Origin: an uncultured Methylomonas sp.
Lineage (GTDB): Bacteria > Pseudomonadota > Gammaproteobacteria > Methylococcales > Methylomonadaceae
Direction of reading: 5' to 3'
DNA length: 45,097 bases
NCBI GenBank assembly: GCA_936941155.1
Contig: CAKZJE010000085.1
Coordinates: 1-45,097 of the forward strand
In this document: positions 1 through 8,585 of the stretch, in pieces
How positions within the stretch are numbered: position 1 is the stretch's first letter
Layout: every line of letters starts with the position of its first letter
The notes under the pieces: generated by a model
Database searches by the model: none
The model's input: the letters and a program-made list of their open reading frames with translations, nothing else
Told to the model about the DNA's origin: nothing
Translations under genes and position numbers: made by a program

Positions 1-14
1 AATAGACGCACTTT

Positions 15-60
15 GTTGGGTTACGCTCTTTTTTCTGACGAAAAAAGCAGCTAACCCAAC
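15..60. repeat. Intergenic hairpin repeat with TTGGGTTA stem
   Basis: The arms GTTGGGTTA (15-23) and TAACCCAAC (52-60) enclose a second inner stem CTTTTTTC/GAAAAAAG, giving one long, almost continuous hairpin. It lies upstream of the metallophosphoesterase gene in non-coding DNA. The GTTGGGTTA type of repeat is, from memory, common in several repeat-rich bacteria. The rest of 61-295 holds no gene that I can support. Confidence 0.6.
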
Positions 61-295
61 CTACATATTTCAATATCAAATTGATATATAAGCACTTTTT
101 AAACTAAAGATGTGTAGATAACTATGCGTTTAAGGACTGCCAGTCGTAAAGTTGCCGAGTTTATTTCATGCGTCTTCCTTTGCGTTTTCATATCGCTTAA
201 AAACCGCACTCTTATTTCAATTTCTGCGGTTGTCATCATTTTTTTACAAATCAGTATTACTCTGTCATAGGATTTTAACTTTTAAGGTTTTACTG

Positions 296-1063
296 ATGAC
301 TGCCTCAACTTATCGCACTATCTGGATTTCTGACCTGCATATTGGCTCAACACAATGCCAAGCCGACGTTTTGCTGGATTTTTTAAAATATAACGACAGC
401 GAAAAACTCTATCTAGTTGGCGATATTATTGATTTTTGGGCACTTTCTAAACGAATGTATTGGCCAAAAGACCACAACACCATCATTCAAAAAATACTGC
501 GCAAAGCCCGCCAAGGCACACAAATTATCTATATTCCCGGCAACCACGACGAAAATGTTAGAGCCTACGACAATTATGTGTTCGGTGATGTGGTGGTGAA
601 AAACAGCGATATTCACACCACAGCGCAAGGTAAGCAGTTCTTAATTGTGCATGGTGATGAATACGATATGGTCGCCAGAAATCATCGCTGGCTGGCAAAA
701 GTGGGCAGTGTCGGTTATGACTGGCTGATTGAGCTCAATCGCTTCTTGCGTCCGATTCGCCGCTTAATCGGCTTTCAATCGCATTTTTCCTTAGCCGCGT
801 TTGTAAAGTTTAAAGTCAAAAACGTGGTGCAATTTATTTCAGATTACGAAGAAGGAATTGTCCACACCCTGAAAAACCAAAATTTAGATGGCGTAGTGTG
901 TGGACATATTCATCATGCGGAAATTAAAGCGATAAAAGATTTTTTGTATATCAACACGGGAGATTTTGTGGAAAGCTGCACGGCGATTGTTGAGCATTTT
1001 TCCGGTGAAATAGAGTTGATTCATTGGAAAAAACAAGATTTAGCCATGCAGGATGTTGAATAA
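296..1063 (+). CDS. LpxH-like metallophosphoesterase (UDP-2,3-diacylglucosamine diphosphatase family, COG2908)
   Basis: This is a calcineurin-like metallophosphoesterase of about 255 residues. The metal-binding blocks appear in order: DLHIG near the N-terminus, GDIIDFW, GNHDE, HGDEYD and GHIHH. This set matches the LpxH-like COG2908 family, whose best-known member hydrolyses UDP-2,3-diacylglucosamine in lipid A synthesis at the membrane face. Paralogues of unknown substrate are also common, so lpxH itself is not asserted. I place the start at the ATG at 296, preceded by AAGG with good spacing. The frame is open further upstream to 152, but that stretch is hydrophobic, not family-like, and contains a repeat-derived block. 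The gene ends four bases before the convergent glycosyltransferase, a pairing that suggests a joint role in the cell envelope (inference). Confidence 0.82.
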   Translation: MTASTYRTIWISDLHIGSTQCQADVLLDFLKYNDSEKLYLVGDIIDFWALSKRMYWPKDHNTIIQKILRKARQGTQIIYIPGNHDENVRAYDNYVFGDVVVKNSDIHTTAQGKQFLIVHGDEYDMVARNHRWLAKVGSVGYDWLIELNRFLRPIRRLIGFQSHFSLAAFVKFKVKNVVQFISDYEEGIVHTLKNQNLDGVVCGHIHHAEIKAIKDFLYINTGDFVESCTAIVEHFSGEIELIHWKKQDLAMQDVE

Positions 1064-1067
1064 CAAC

Positions 1068-2108
1068 TTATTGTTTAATATGTAAAATATTCACGCTGCT
1101 CCAAACTTGCTCAATAAAATCTTGATCCATTTCTGGCATACCGTTTTTTATCCATTGCGCCAATATTTGCGCAGTATTCGGATAAGTAATATGCACGGCG
1201 TTATTGTCGTGCAGCCAGTGTTCAACAGCGTTGATGTCCAACTTATCCATCACATGCGCATAACCGAGCTGATGCAAAGCCGCTGCATTTGATGTTTGTT
1301 CAACTTGCGCATGTAACGGTTTAATCAGAATTTTTTTGCCTAATTGCAATGCTTCACTGGTCATTGCAAAACCGGCATTGCTAATCACTCCCGCACAAGT
1401 GCGCAATCTTTGTTGAAATTCTTCAGATGACATCGGGTGATAAATAATATGCGCAAATTTTGATTCCACTGCCTGTGGTGATGAAACGTGAAATTCAAAG
1501 TTTTCAAAAGGCGATAACAACTTAATCACTTCTTCCGGCTCTTCAAAAGGCAGATAAACCACAATTTTGTTTTTAACAATAGCGTCAGGCATTTGCGCAG
1601 CTTCCGTAATCGGCGGCAAAATCGGTTGTCCAAAATGATGCCAATGTAAACCAACGGCTTTTTCCACTGGCGCAAACTTTTTCATGATCAAATCCGCAAT
1701 CGGGTCTGAGCCTTTTTTGGGCGTGTCGTAATGATAGGAATATTGATTGCTAATCCCTAACGATGGCTTTTTTTGCCTTTTTGCCGCCCACGCGCTGATG
1801 GGTTCAAAGTCGGTGATAACAAGATCGTAAGGGCTTAAATCTAAGGTTTTGATGTCTTTAAAAAGCGTGCTGAGATTGGCTTGATAAGCGGTTTTAAAAT
1901 AATTCACATGTCCGTTATGCGTGTTAAAAGTCAGCCCTGTGCGGAGCTGATAATCTTTAAAAACTTCCATATCAAAATAGTGATCAGCTGGACGACCGCT
2001 AAATAAAAATTTGACATCAATGCCTGCTGCATCAAGCTCTTTTGCCATCAAGCGAGCGCGTGAAATATGCCCGTTTCCCGTACCTTGCACACCGTATAAA
2101 ACTTTCAT
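1068..2108 (-). CDS. MJ1255/VC2487-type glycosyltransferase (GT-B fold)
   Basis: The protein has 346 residues and starts MKVLYGVQGTGNGHISRA. The GTGNGH loop is the N-terminal nucleotide-sugar-domain signature of MurG-like, GT28-related transferases of the MJ1255/VC2487 family. The C-terminal half has GVISNAGFAMTSEALQLGKK, the usual donor-site region (N-A-G-F followed by a conserved E), then a helix ending in the KPLHAQVEQ block. I chose the ATG at 2108, not the longer frame from 2129, because AAAGGCAGAGA precedes it and the family begins MK-hydrophobic. The acceptor and sugar donor cannot be read from sequence. It converges on the LpxH-like phosphoesterase with a gap of four bases, consistent with an envelope glycolipid role. 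Confidence 0.82.
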   Translation of the reverse strand: MKVLYGVQGTGNGHISRARLMAKELDAAGIDVKFLFSGRPADHYFDMEVFKDYQLRTGLTFNTHNGHVNYFKTAYQANLSTLFKDIKTLDLSPYDLVITDFEPISAWAAKRQKKPSLGISNQYSYHYDTPKKGSDPIADLIMKKFAPVEKAVGLHWHHFGQPILPPITEAAQMPDAIVKNKIVVYLPFEEPEEVIKLLSPFENFEFHVSSPQAVESKFAHIIYHPMSSEEFQQRLRTCAGVISNAGFAMTSEALQLGKKILIKPLHAQVEQTSNAAALHQLGYAHVMDKLDINAVEHWLHDNNAVHITYPNTAQILAQWIKNGMPEMDQDFIEQVWSSVNILHIKQ

Positions 2109-2318
2109 TCTCTGCCTTTGTTTGAACAATTTGATTGCACTACAGGGTAAAGCTATTTTATTACAGGAAAATGAAGGTTATTTTAAGTTTGGATGTTACG
2201 CACAGCACACGGACACACGAGGCGTAAGTGTTTTCTCAAAAATCTGTAGATTCGGATTTATCGAAACTGTGAAAATTTCCTGTTCTTAAGAAAAATATAA
2301 GTCACAGCAAAATTTTTT

Positions 2319-2337
2319 AAGACGACCGGTCGTTTTT
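2319..2337. repeat. GACGACCGGTCGT palindromic repeat, copy 1
   Basis: The perfect 12-base palindrome ACGACCGGTCGT (2322-2333) is flanked by A/T tracts. The same motif recurs near 32286, 32318 and 35016. Here it sits between divergent genes, so simple termination is not an obvious role. Confidence 0.65.
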
Positions 2338-2346
2338 AAATTTTTC

Positions 2347-2374
2347 GTAGAGACGCAAAATATTGCGTCTCTAC
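2347..2374. repeat. GTAGAGACGCAA inverted repeat, copy 1
   Basis: The 12-base arms GTAGAGACGCAA and TTGCGTCTCTAC match perfectly around a four-base AATA loop. A second copy with the loop inverted lies at 18519-18546. The remainder of the 2109-2513 gap shows no gene: it holds the promoter regions of the two divergent genes and this pair of repeats. Confidence 0.75.
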
Positions 2375-2513
2375 GCATCGAAAAAAGAAAACCACATTTT
2401 TAACACACGTTCTAACTTGCAGGCGTGGTTTTAAAATTTGAAGATAAATCCTCATCCTTGCGGAATAAGACTAAAATTCAATTTTCAGCGCGTTAAACTC
2501 ACAGGTGCACACA

Positions 2514-5378
2514 ATGGCAATCACTCCTAAAGGTATTATTACAACTGATTTTTCACTAGCAACTGACATGGCTTATGGCAGCGTGATTCAAGCGGATGGT
2601 AAATTTCTCACGGTAGGCGCAAGCGGCAATACATTTGTCTTAGCACGCTATAACTCAAATGGTAGTTTGGACAGCAGTTTTAATGGCGATGGCAGCCTCA
2701 ATACCTTGGTTTCTTATCCTGATTTTACTAGCTCAGTGATTGTGCAACCGGATGGAAAATTAGTGGTGGCGGGTTATAAATACAGTTCTAGCATCAATAC
2801 AGACTTTAACCTAGTGCGCTATAACAGCAACGGCAGTTTAGATGCAAGCTTTGACGGCGATGGCAAAGTCACTACCGCAGTCGGTACGTTGTCTGATTTT
2901 GCCAACTCAGTCCTCATGCAATCCGATGGAAAATTAGTGGTGGCAGGCTACAGCTACAACAGCAGTGGCAATAAAAATATGTCTTTAGTGCGTTATAACA
3001 GCAACGGTAGCTTAGATAGCAGTTTTAATGGCACTGGCAAAATAATTACCTCAGTCGGCTCTTTTCCCAGTGAAGCCAATGTGGTGATTGCACAAGCGAA
3101 TGGCAAATTAGTGGTGGCAGGTTACAGTTTTAATTCCAGCGGCAATACTGATTTTGCCCTGCTGCGCTATAACAGTAACGGCAGCCTAGATACAACGTTT
3201 GATCTTGACGGCAAAGTGACAACTTCATTAGGTGCTATTTCTGGTTATGTGAATGCAGTGGTGATGCAGGCGGATGGCAAAATCGTTGCGGCAGGCTATA
3301 GCAGCAATGCAACTGGCAATAACGATTTCGTCTTAGTCCGTTATAACGCGAATGGTAGTCTCGATACCAGTTTTGATGGTGATGGGAAAGTTATCACCTC
3401 AGTGGGTGCATTTTCGGATTATGCAAATTCCATCATTGTGCAACCGGATGGAAAATTGGTCGTCGCAGGCTATAGCTATAACGCCAGTGCTTACAAAGAT
3501 TTTTCGATAGTCCGTTATAACGCCAATGGCAGTTTAGACACCAGTTTTGATACAGATGGCAAAGTGATTACCAGCGTCAGCAATTTGGATGATTATGCGC
3601 AATCGGTTGTGTTGCAAGCGGATGGGAAATTGTTGGTCACTGGCACAAGCAACAATGATTTCGCGTTAGTGCGATACAACAGCAACGGCAGTTTAGACAC
3701 CAGTTTTACTGGCTCGGTTAATCACGCACCCACAGGAGCTGTCACTATCAATGACAGCACACCTGAGCAAGGTCAACAATTGACTGTTTCAAATACACTT
3801 GCGGATGCCGATAACCTAGGCACAATCACTTATCAATGGAAAACCGTAACAACCGTGTTAGGATCGGGTGATACTTATACAGTGACCGCAAATGAAGTCG
3901 GAAAAACAATCAGCGTGCTTGCCAGCTACACAGATGGATTAGGAAATGCAGAAAGCGTGAGTAGCGCAACAACCAGTGCTGTTATTGCGGTTAATCACGC
4001 GCCAACGGGCAGCGTCACTATTTCTGGTGATGCAATTTTAGGGCGCACTTTAACTGCAAATAACACTTTAGCCGATGCAGATGGCTTAGGCGCAATCACT
4101 TATCAATGGAAAACCGGCACAACTGTGTTGGCAACCGGCAATACTTATAAACTGACGGCTAATGAGTTAGGGAAAATAATCAGCTTAACGGCGAATTACA
4201 CGGACGGCTTAGGACATACGGAAAGTGTTAGCAGTGCCAATTCTAACGCTGTAACTGATTTTAATTACGCACCGACTGGCAATGTGACTATCACAGGCAA
4301 TCTTATCCAAGGGCAAATTTTAACCGCCAATAATAACTTAGCGGATTTGGATGGATTGGGCGCAATCACCTATCAATGGAAAACCGGAACTACGCTTTTA
4401 GGAACGGGCAATACTTATACCTTAAGCACGCTTGACATAGGAAAAACCATCAATGTTACCGCCACTTACACCGATGGTTTAGGACATATAGAAAGCGTGA
4501 CAAGTCTTGCTAGCAATGTTATTACAGCAATTAATCATCTTCCTACAGGCATTGTGTCGATTGCAGGCACAGCAACACAAGGACGAGTTTTATCAGCGCA
4601 TCATAATTTAGTCGATGTCGATGGTTTAGGCGTTATCACTTATCAATGGCAAGCTGATAGCACTGTATTGGCAACGGGCAATACTTACAGAATTGCCGCA
4701 ACCGATGTGGGAAAAACAATCACCGTCACCGCCACTTATCTGGATAACGCAGATCATCAAGAAAGCAAAACCAGTCCCGCCACTGCGTTAATAGGCATTA
4801 ATACACTAGGCACAGCAAGCAACGATGAGTTATTAGGCACACCAGGCTATGACGCATTAAACGGTGCAGCGGGCAACGATACCTTGACCGGAGGTTTAGG
4901 CAAAGACTTACTGATTGGCGGTAGCGGCCATGATGTATTATACGGTGCAGAAAGCAACGATATTTTGCAAGGCGGGCTTGGCAATGATGTGTTATTTGGT
5001 GGTGATAGTAATGACAGACTGGAAGGTGAAGCTGGTGCAGATACTTTAACCGGAGGTGCTGGCAAAGATATTTTCGTTTTTAACGCCATAGGCGTTGATA
5101 CCATCACCGATTTTAATAGTGCAGATGATGTGATTCGCTTAGATAAAACCATCCATAAAATTTTTACCAGTTTATTGACGGCAAAAAACACGGTACTTAT
5201 CAGTGATGAATTTGTTGTGAATGCGACTGCGCTGGATAGCAACGATCACATTATTTATAACAACAACACAGGGGTATTATTTTATGATGCAGATGGAAAT
5301 GGCGCAGGTGCAGCTGTCAAAATTGCCCTGCTTGGCAATCACGCTGCTTTAACGGCTGCTGATTTTGTCGTGATTTAA
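2514..5378 (+). CDS. Delta-60 beta-propeller / Ig-like / RTX secreted protein
   Basis: The protein has about 954 residues in three repeat blocks. Residues 1-400 hold seven copies of a roughly 55-residue unit with RYNSNGSLD and ADGKLVVAGYS, the delta-60 (DUF5122) pattern, enough for one seven-bladed propeller. Residues about 402-760 hold four near-identical Ig-like units of about 90 residues (APTG...ITYQWKTGTT...GKTI...TYTDGLGH), evenly spaced about 270 bases apart. Residues about 767-855 are glycine/aspartate-rich RTX calcium-binding nonapeptides. The hydrophobic tail ending LTAADFVVI resembles type I secretion C-termini. There is no N-terminal signal peptide, which fits type I export; no transporter genes are in the window. 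The ATG at 2514 is preferred over an in-frame GTG at 2505 because CAGG is correctly spaced before it. Likely a surface or extracellular calcium-dependent protein. Confidence 0.85.
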   Translation: MAITPKGIITTDFSLATDMAYGSVIQADGKFLTVGASGNTFVLARYNSNGSLDSSFNGDGSLNTLVSYPDFTSSVIVQPDGKLVVAGYKYSSSINTDFNLVRYNSNGSLDASFDGDGKVTTAVGTLSDFANSVLMQSDGKLVVAGYSYNSSGNKNMSLVRYNSNGSLDSSFNGTGKIITSVGSFPSEANVVIAQANGKLVVAGYSFNSSGNTDFALLRYNSNGSLDTTFDLDGKVTTSLGAISGYVNAVVMQADGKIVAAGYSSNATGNNDFVLVRYNANGSLDTSFDGDGKVITSVGAFSDYANSIIVQPDGKLVVAGYSYNASAYKDFSIVRYNANGSLDTSFDTDGKVITSVSNLDDYAQSVVLQADGKLLVTGTSNNDFALVRYNSNGSLDTSFTGSVNHAPTGAVTINDSTPEQGQQLTVSNTLADADNLGTITYQWKTVTTVLGSGDTYTVTANEVGKTISVLASYTDGLGNAESVSSATTSAVIAVNHAPTGSVTISGDAILGRTLTANNTLADADGLGAITYQWKTGTTVLATGNTYKLTANELGKIISLTANYTDGLGHTESVSSANSNAVTDFNYAPTGNVTITGNLIQGQILTANNNLADLDGLGAITYQWKTGTTLLGTGNTYTLSTLDIGKTINVTATYTDGLGHIESVTSLASNVITAINHLPTGIVSIAGTATQGRVLSAHHNLVDVDGLGVITYQWQADSTVLATGNTYRIAATDVGKTITVTATYLDNADHQESKTSPATALIGINTLGTASNDELLGTPGYDALNGAAGNDTLTGGLGKDLLIGGSGHDVLYGAESNDILQGGLGNDVLFGGDSNDRLEGEAGADTLTGGAGKDIFVFNAIGVDTITDFNSADDVIRLDKTIHKIFTSLLTAKNTVLISDEFVVNATALDSNDHIIYNNNTGVLFYDADGNGAGAAVKIALLGNHAALTAADFVVI

Positions 5379-5393
5379 ACCAAACAGCTTGCG

Positions 5394-5613
5394 TTGTCTG
5401 AATCAAGGTTTTCAGGATTAAAGGATTATCTGGAGAATGCTTTATGTCGAATTTTTTCTCGTCTTGATAAGGAAAGCTAGACAACTGTAGGTGCGAATTT
5501 ATTCGCACAGTGCGGATAAATCAGCACCTACACAAAATAAACTTGCATAAGTTGTTTCGTACTCATTCCTAATCTTGTTCATCCTAAAATCTTGTCAATC
5601 TTGATGCTGACAA
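5394..5613. repeat. TTGTCTGAATCA inverted-repeat element, copy interrupted by another repeat
   Basis: The left part TTGTCTGAATCAAGG and the right part ending CTGACAA are inverted arms of the same family as the intact copy at 9976-10091. The halves align to that copy but are separated by about 99 extra bases (5471-5569). I interpret the extra DNA as a second element inserted in the first. Confidence 0.75.
5471..5569. mobile_element. Short MITE-like element nested in a TTGTCTGAATCA repeat
   Basis: This stretch is absent from the homologous element at 9976-10091 and is bounded by TAA on both sides (5468-5470 and 5570-5572), as a 3-base target duplication would be. Its ends GGAAAG and CATTCC form short imperfect inverted termini. 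The core (5487-5531) is a double hairpin of the GTAGGTGCGAAT type. An inverted relative with matching flank lies at 32409-32521. It has no coding capacity. Confidence 0.65.
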
Positions 5614-5618
5614 TAAAA

Positions 5619-6509
5619 TTACACATTCGCCGTTGGCATTTTTTCGCGTAATTTCAAAAAACGTTGATAACGCGCCATTGAAATCTCACCTTGTTCCGCC
5701 GCTTCTCGCACCGCACAGCCTTTGTCTTTCACATGCCGACAATTATGAAATTTACACTTATCCAATAATGGCTCAAATTCTTTATAACCAAAAGCCAATT
5801 GCCGCTCGCTCAATTCGGCTAATCCAAAAATCGCTACGCCCGGACTATCAATTAAATCGCCGCCTTCTGGCAAATGATATAACGTGGCTGCTGTGGTGGT
5901 ATGGCGACCGTGTTTAGTAATCGCGGACACGGTATTCGTGCGCAATTCTTTGTCTGGAATCAACGCATTCGTCAGTGAGGATTTACCCACGCCAGATTGT
6001 CCAGTAAAAATGCTCACCTGATTTTTTAACGCCTGTTTTAATTCCGCAATCCCCAGCATTTGCGCCGCGCTGACTCTAAATAATTCATACCCAAGCCCTT
6101 GATAAATTGCGAGTTCTTGTTCAATGATTTCAGTGGGCGGCAAATCTATTTTGTTGAAAACCAACACGGCATCAATATTGCGGTTTTCACAAATTGCCAA
6201 ATATTGGTCGATAAGTAAAAAATCACAATACGGCTCAGGAGCGAACACAACATAGATTTTGTCGATATTCGCGGCAACCGGACGAATTTTTCCATTCCAA
6301 CTAGGACGAGTTAGCAGGGAACGGCGCGGTAAAATTTCTTCAATTCTGCCTTGATCCGCACTAGCATAAGAAAACATCACTTGGTCGCCTACCGTGACTG
6401 TTTCCAGTTTCCGCAAGGTTTGACAAAGAATAATCCCGTTATCTGCGGTTTCAACGGCAATCCCTTGCCCCAAATGCGAAATAACCAAACCTTGGTGTAA
6501 ATCAGCCAT
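5619..6509 (-). CDS. rsgA: Ribosome small-subunit-dependent GTPase A
   Basis: RsgA is a circularly permuted GTPase that checks and releases maturation factors from the late 30S ribosomal subunit. The 296-residue protein has an N-terminal OB-like region (1-65), then the permuted G motifs in order: G4 NKID at 119-122, G1 GQSGVGKS at 170-177, and G3 DSPG at 221-224. A C-terminal zinc site follows, with Cys252, Cys257, His259 and Cys265. Length and order are normal for the family. Its start codon shares one base with the stop of the upstream M48 protease gene (TAATG), so the two are probably translationally coupled. Near certain. Confidence 0.96.
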   Translation of the reverse strand: MADLHQGLVISHLGQGIAVETADNGIILCQTLRKLETVTVGDQVMFSYASADQGRIEEILPRRSLLTRPSWNGKIRPVAANIDKIYVVFAPEPYCDFLLIDQYLAICENRNIDAVLVFNKIDLPPTEIIEQELAIYQGLGYELFRVSAAQMLGIAELKQALKNQVSIFTGQSGVGKSSLTNALIPDKELRTNTVSAITKHGRHTTTAATLYHLPEGGDLIDSPGVAIFGLAELSERQLAFGYKEFEPLLDKCKFHNCRHVKDKGCAVREAAEQGEISMARYQRFLKLREKMPTANV

Positions 6510-7756
6510 TATGAAACCATTTTTGATTCTAAATGTGCAATCCGAATTGCAGCGGGCGGGTGGCTATAATGAAACGCTGAATAGAGCGGGTCTGGCGTTA
6601 AAGTATTTGCGTTTTCTTTGTAAAGTTTTACTAAACCACTGATGAGTTTGCTCGCTTTGGCATGTTCTGCGGCAAAACTGTCAGCTTCAAATTCAAATTT
6701 ACGTTGAAAATACGCACTAATCGGCTGCATAAATGAGGTGAAAACCGGCGACACCAATGCAAACAATAACAACGCAACGGCATTGGACGCTTGCTCCACG
6801 CCTAAACCATTGTAAAACCAAGGTTCTTTAATCAACCATCCTAACACCGCAAAGCTGATAAACGTCATGCTTGAAGAGGCAACCAACATTTTTATCACAT
6901 GTTTGCATTTAAAATGCCCCAATTCATGCGCTAATACTGCTTCCAGCTCTTCATCTTCCAAAGACTCAACCAGCGTATCAAAAAACACAATGCGTTTATT
7001 GTTGCCTAAGCCCGTGAAATACGCATTGCCGTGTCCTGAACGTTTTGAGCCGTCCATAATGAAAATTCCTTCACTTTTGAAACCGCAGCGTTCTAACAAA
7101 GTTTGAATCCGTTGTTTTAACGCGCCGTCTTCCATTGGCGTGAATTTGTTAAATAACGGCGCAATTACGGTAGGAAATAACCAGCTCATTAATAACGAGA
7201 AACTGATTAAAATCGCCCAAGCCCATATCCACCAAGATTCGCCTACGCTATCCATCACCCACAAAATCACTGCTAATAATGGCAAACCAATTGCCGCGCC
7301 TAAAGCTAAGCCTAAAAATTGGTCTTTTGCGAACTGTGCAACCGTGCTTTTGTTGAAGCCGTATTTTTCTTCAATCACAAAAGTGTGATAGTAAGTCGTT
7401 GGCAACTCTATTAAAGTCGTTAAGAAAAAAATACTCGCCATTGCGCCTAAGCCCGTGACAATCGGTGAAAAACCGAAATCTGCCCAACTTTTAAACACGC
7501 AATCAATGACTCCGCCTAACGTTAAGACTAATAACACTACCATCCCTAAAATGCTGTCGATAGTGCCAAGTTTGCCTTTTTCCACGCTGTAATCAGCCGC
7601 TTTTTGATGCGCTTCTAGGCTAATTGTGGCTTTAAACGCCTCTGGCACAGCCGCGCGGTGTTCTAAAATATGTTTTTTTTGCCGAGAGCTAAGCCAAAAC
7701 TCAACGGCGTGAGAAAGTGCGAAAAAGAATAAAAAAATAACCGTAAATGTATTCAT
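6509..7756 (-). CDS. M48 family integral membrane metalloprotease (Ste24/CAAX protease-like)
   Basis: The 415-residue multi-pass membrane protein carries the zinc motif HELGHFKCKH, with the preceding EDEELEAVLA helix and a downstream glutamate in FEFEADSFAAEHA as third ligand. The N-terminal M48 extension (about 1-200) has several hydrophobic helices and the conserved block PTTYYHTFVIEEKYGFN. This architecture matches Ste24-like CAAX prenyl proteases, which act in bacteria as membrane quality-control proteases; prenylated substrates are not expected. It overlaps rsgA by one base downstream and is divergent from orn, an arrangement I recall in other Gammaproteobacteria. The ribosome-binding site is weak. 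Confidence 0.92.
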   Translation of the reverse strand: MNTFTVIFLFFFALSHAVEFWLSSRQKKHILEHRAAVPEAFKATISLEAHQKAADYSVEKGKLGTIDSILGMVVLLVLTLGGVIDCVFKSWADFGFSPIVTGLGAMASIFFLTTLIELPTTYYHTFVIEEKYGFNKSTVAQFAKDQFLGLALGAAIGLPLLAVILWVMDSVGESWWIWAWAILISFSLLMSWLFPTVIAPLFNKFTPMEDGALKQRIQTLLERCGFKSEGIFIMDGSKRSGHGNAYFTGLGNNKRIVFFDTLVESLEDEELEAVLAHELGHFKCKHVIKMLVASSSMTFISFAVLGWLIKEPWFYNGLGVEQASNAVALLLFALVSPVFTSFMQPISAYFQRKFEFEADSFAAEHAKASKLISGLVKLYKENANTLTPDPLYSAFHYSHPPAAIRIAHLESKMVS

Positions 7757-7836
7757 GGTGTCGATTTGAACAATTAGCCATATAAAGGCGTGAATGCTAC
7801 ACTAATCGCTACTTCAATCAAAATGGAAAACTTGCA

Positions 7837-8382
7837 ATGGCACAAGATGCGAACAATTTAATTTGGTTAGATTTGGAAATGACTGGGTTAAACCCTGACA
7901 TTGATGTGATTATTGAAATTGCTACAATTGTCACTGATAAAGACTTGAATATATTGGCGCAAGGGCCAGTTTTTGCAATTCACCAATCTGATGAAACCTT
8001 GGCAAAAATGGATGACTGGAATCAAAAACATCATGGTAGTTCTGGTTTAGTGGATCGGGTGAAAGCCTCTACCGTCACAGCAGCGCAAGCAGAATTAGAA
8101 ACCATCGCGTTTTTAAAAGAATGGCTGCCAGCGGGAAAATCGCCCATGTGCGGCAATACGATTGGACAAGATAGACGTTTTTTATATCGCTATATGCCTG
8201 ATTTGGAAATCTTTTTTCATTATCGCAATTTGGATGTTTCAACTTTGAAAGAATTGGCAGCGCGTTGGGCTCCTGAAGTGAAAAAAGGCTTTAAAAAAAC
8301 GGCAGCGCATATTGCGTTAGACGATATTAAAGAATCTATTGCTGAATTGAAATATTATCGCGAACATCTTTTCAAATGTTAA
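7837..8382 (+). CDS. orn: Oligoribonuclease
   Basis: Orn is the 3'-5' exonuclease that degrades di- and short oligoribonucleotides, including pGpG from cyclic di-GMP breakdown. The 181-residue protein shows the DEDDh exonuclease motifs: Exo [12 protein letters not shown], Exo II in [13 protein letters not shown] with NLDVST after it, and Exo [21 protein letters not shown], which has both the catalytic His and Asp. Length and sequence are typical. GGAAA lies upstream of the ATG. Divergent from the M48 protease gene. Confidence 0.97.
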   Translation: MAQDANNLIWLDLEMTGLNPDIDVIIEIATIVTDKDLNILAQGPVFAIHQSDETLAKMDDWNQKHHGSSGLVDRVKASTVTAAQAELETIAFLKEWLPAGKSPMCGNTIGQDRRFLYRYMPDLEIFFHYRNLDVSTLKELAARWAPEVKKGFKKTAAHIALDDIKESIAELKYYREHLFKC

Positions 8383-8435
8383 TTTAACTCCCCGCATAAG
8401 TAACCAAACATGAGTTTCAAGATATTGCTATTTTT

Positions 8436-8480
8436 GTAGATGCGACAAATTCGTATTGTTCGGATAAATCCGAACCTACA
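8436..8480. repeat. Degenerate GTAGGTGCGAAT-type double hairpin
   Basis: The sequence starts GTAGATGCGACAAATTCG and ends CGGATAAATCCGAACCTAC. It follows the double-hairpin layout of 5487-5531 and 32447-32490 but is more diverged. It lies between orn and the DUF6513 gene. Confidence 0.55.
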
Positions 8481-8585
8481 TCTCCTTTAAAACTTTTGTT
8501 CAGATACTTAGTTAAACCATGCTGCACAATAATCTTCACCAATATCCTGCAAAAACAACGGCGTAGCTTTAAGAGAACTTATTGA

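Noticed and set aside
152-295. In-frame N-terminal extension of the metallophosphoesterase.
   Set aside because: The family starts near the DLHIG motif, a good ribosome-binding site precedes the ATG at 296, and part of the extension is a dispersed repeat block.
4847-5242. A 131-residue minus-strand open frame opposite the RTX tail of the delta-60 protein.
   Set aside because: Same reason: it is the reverse image of RTX repeats.
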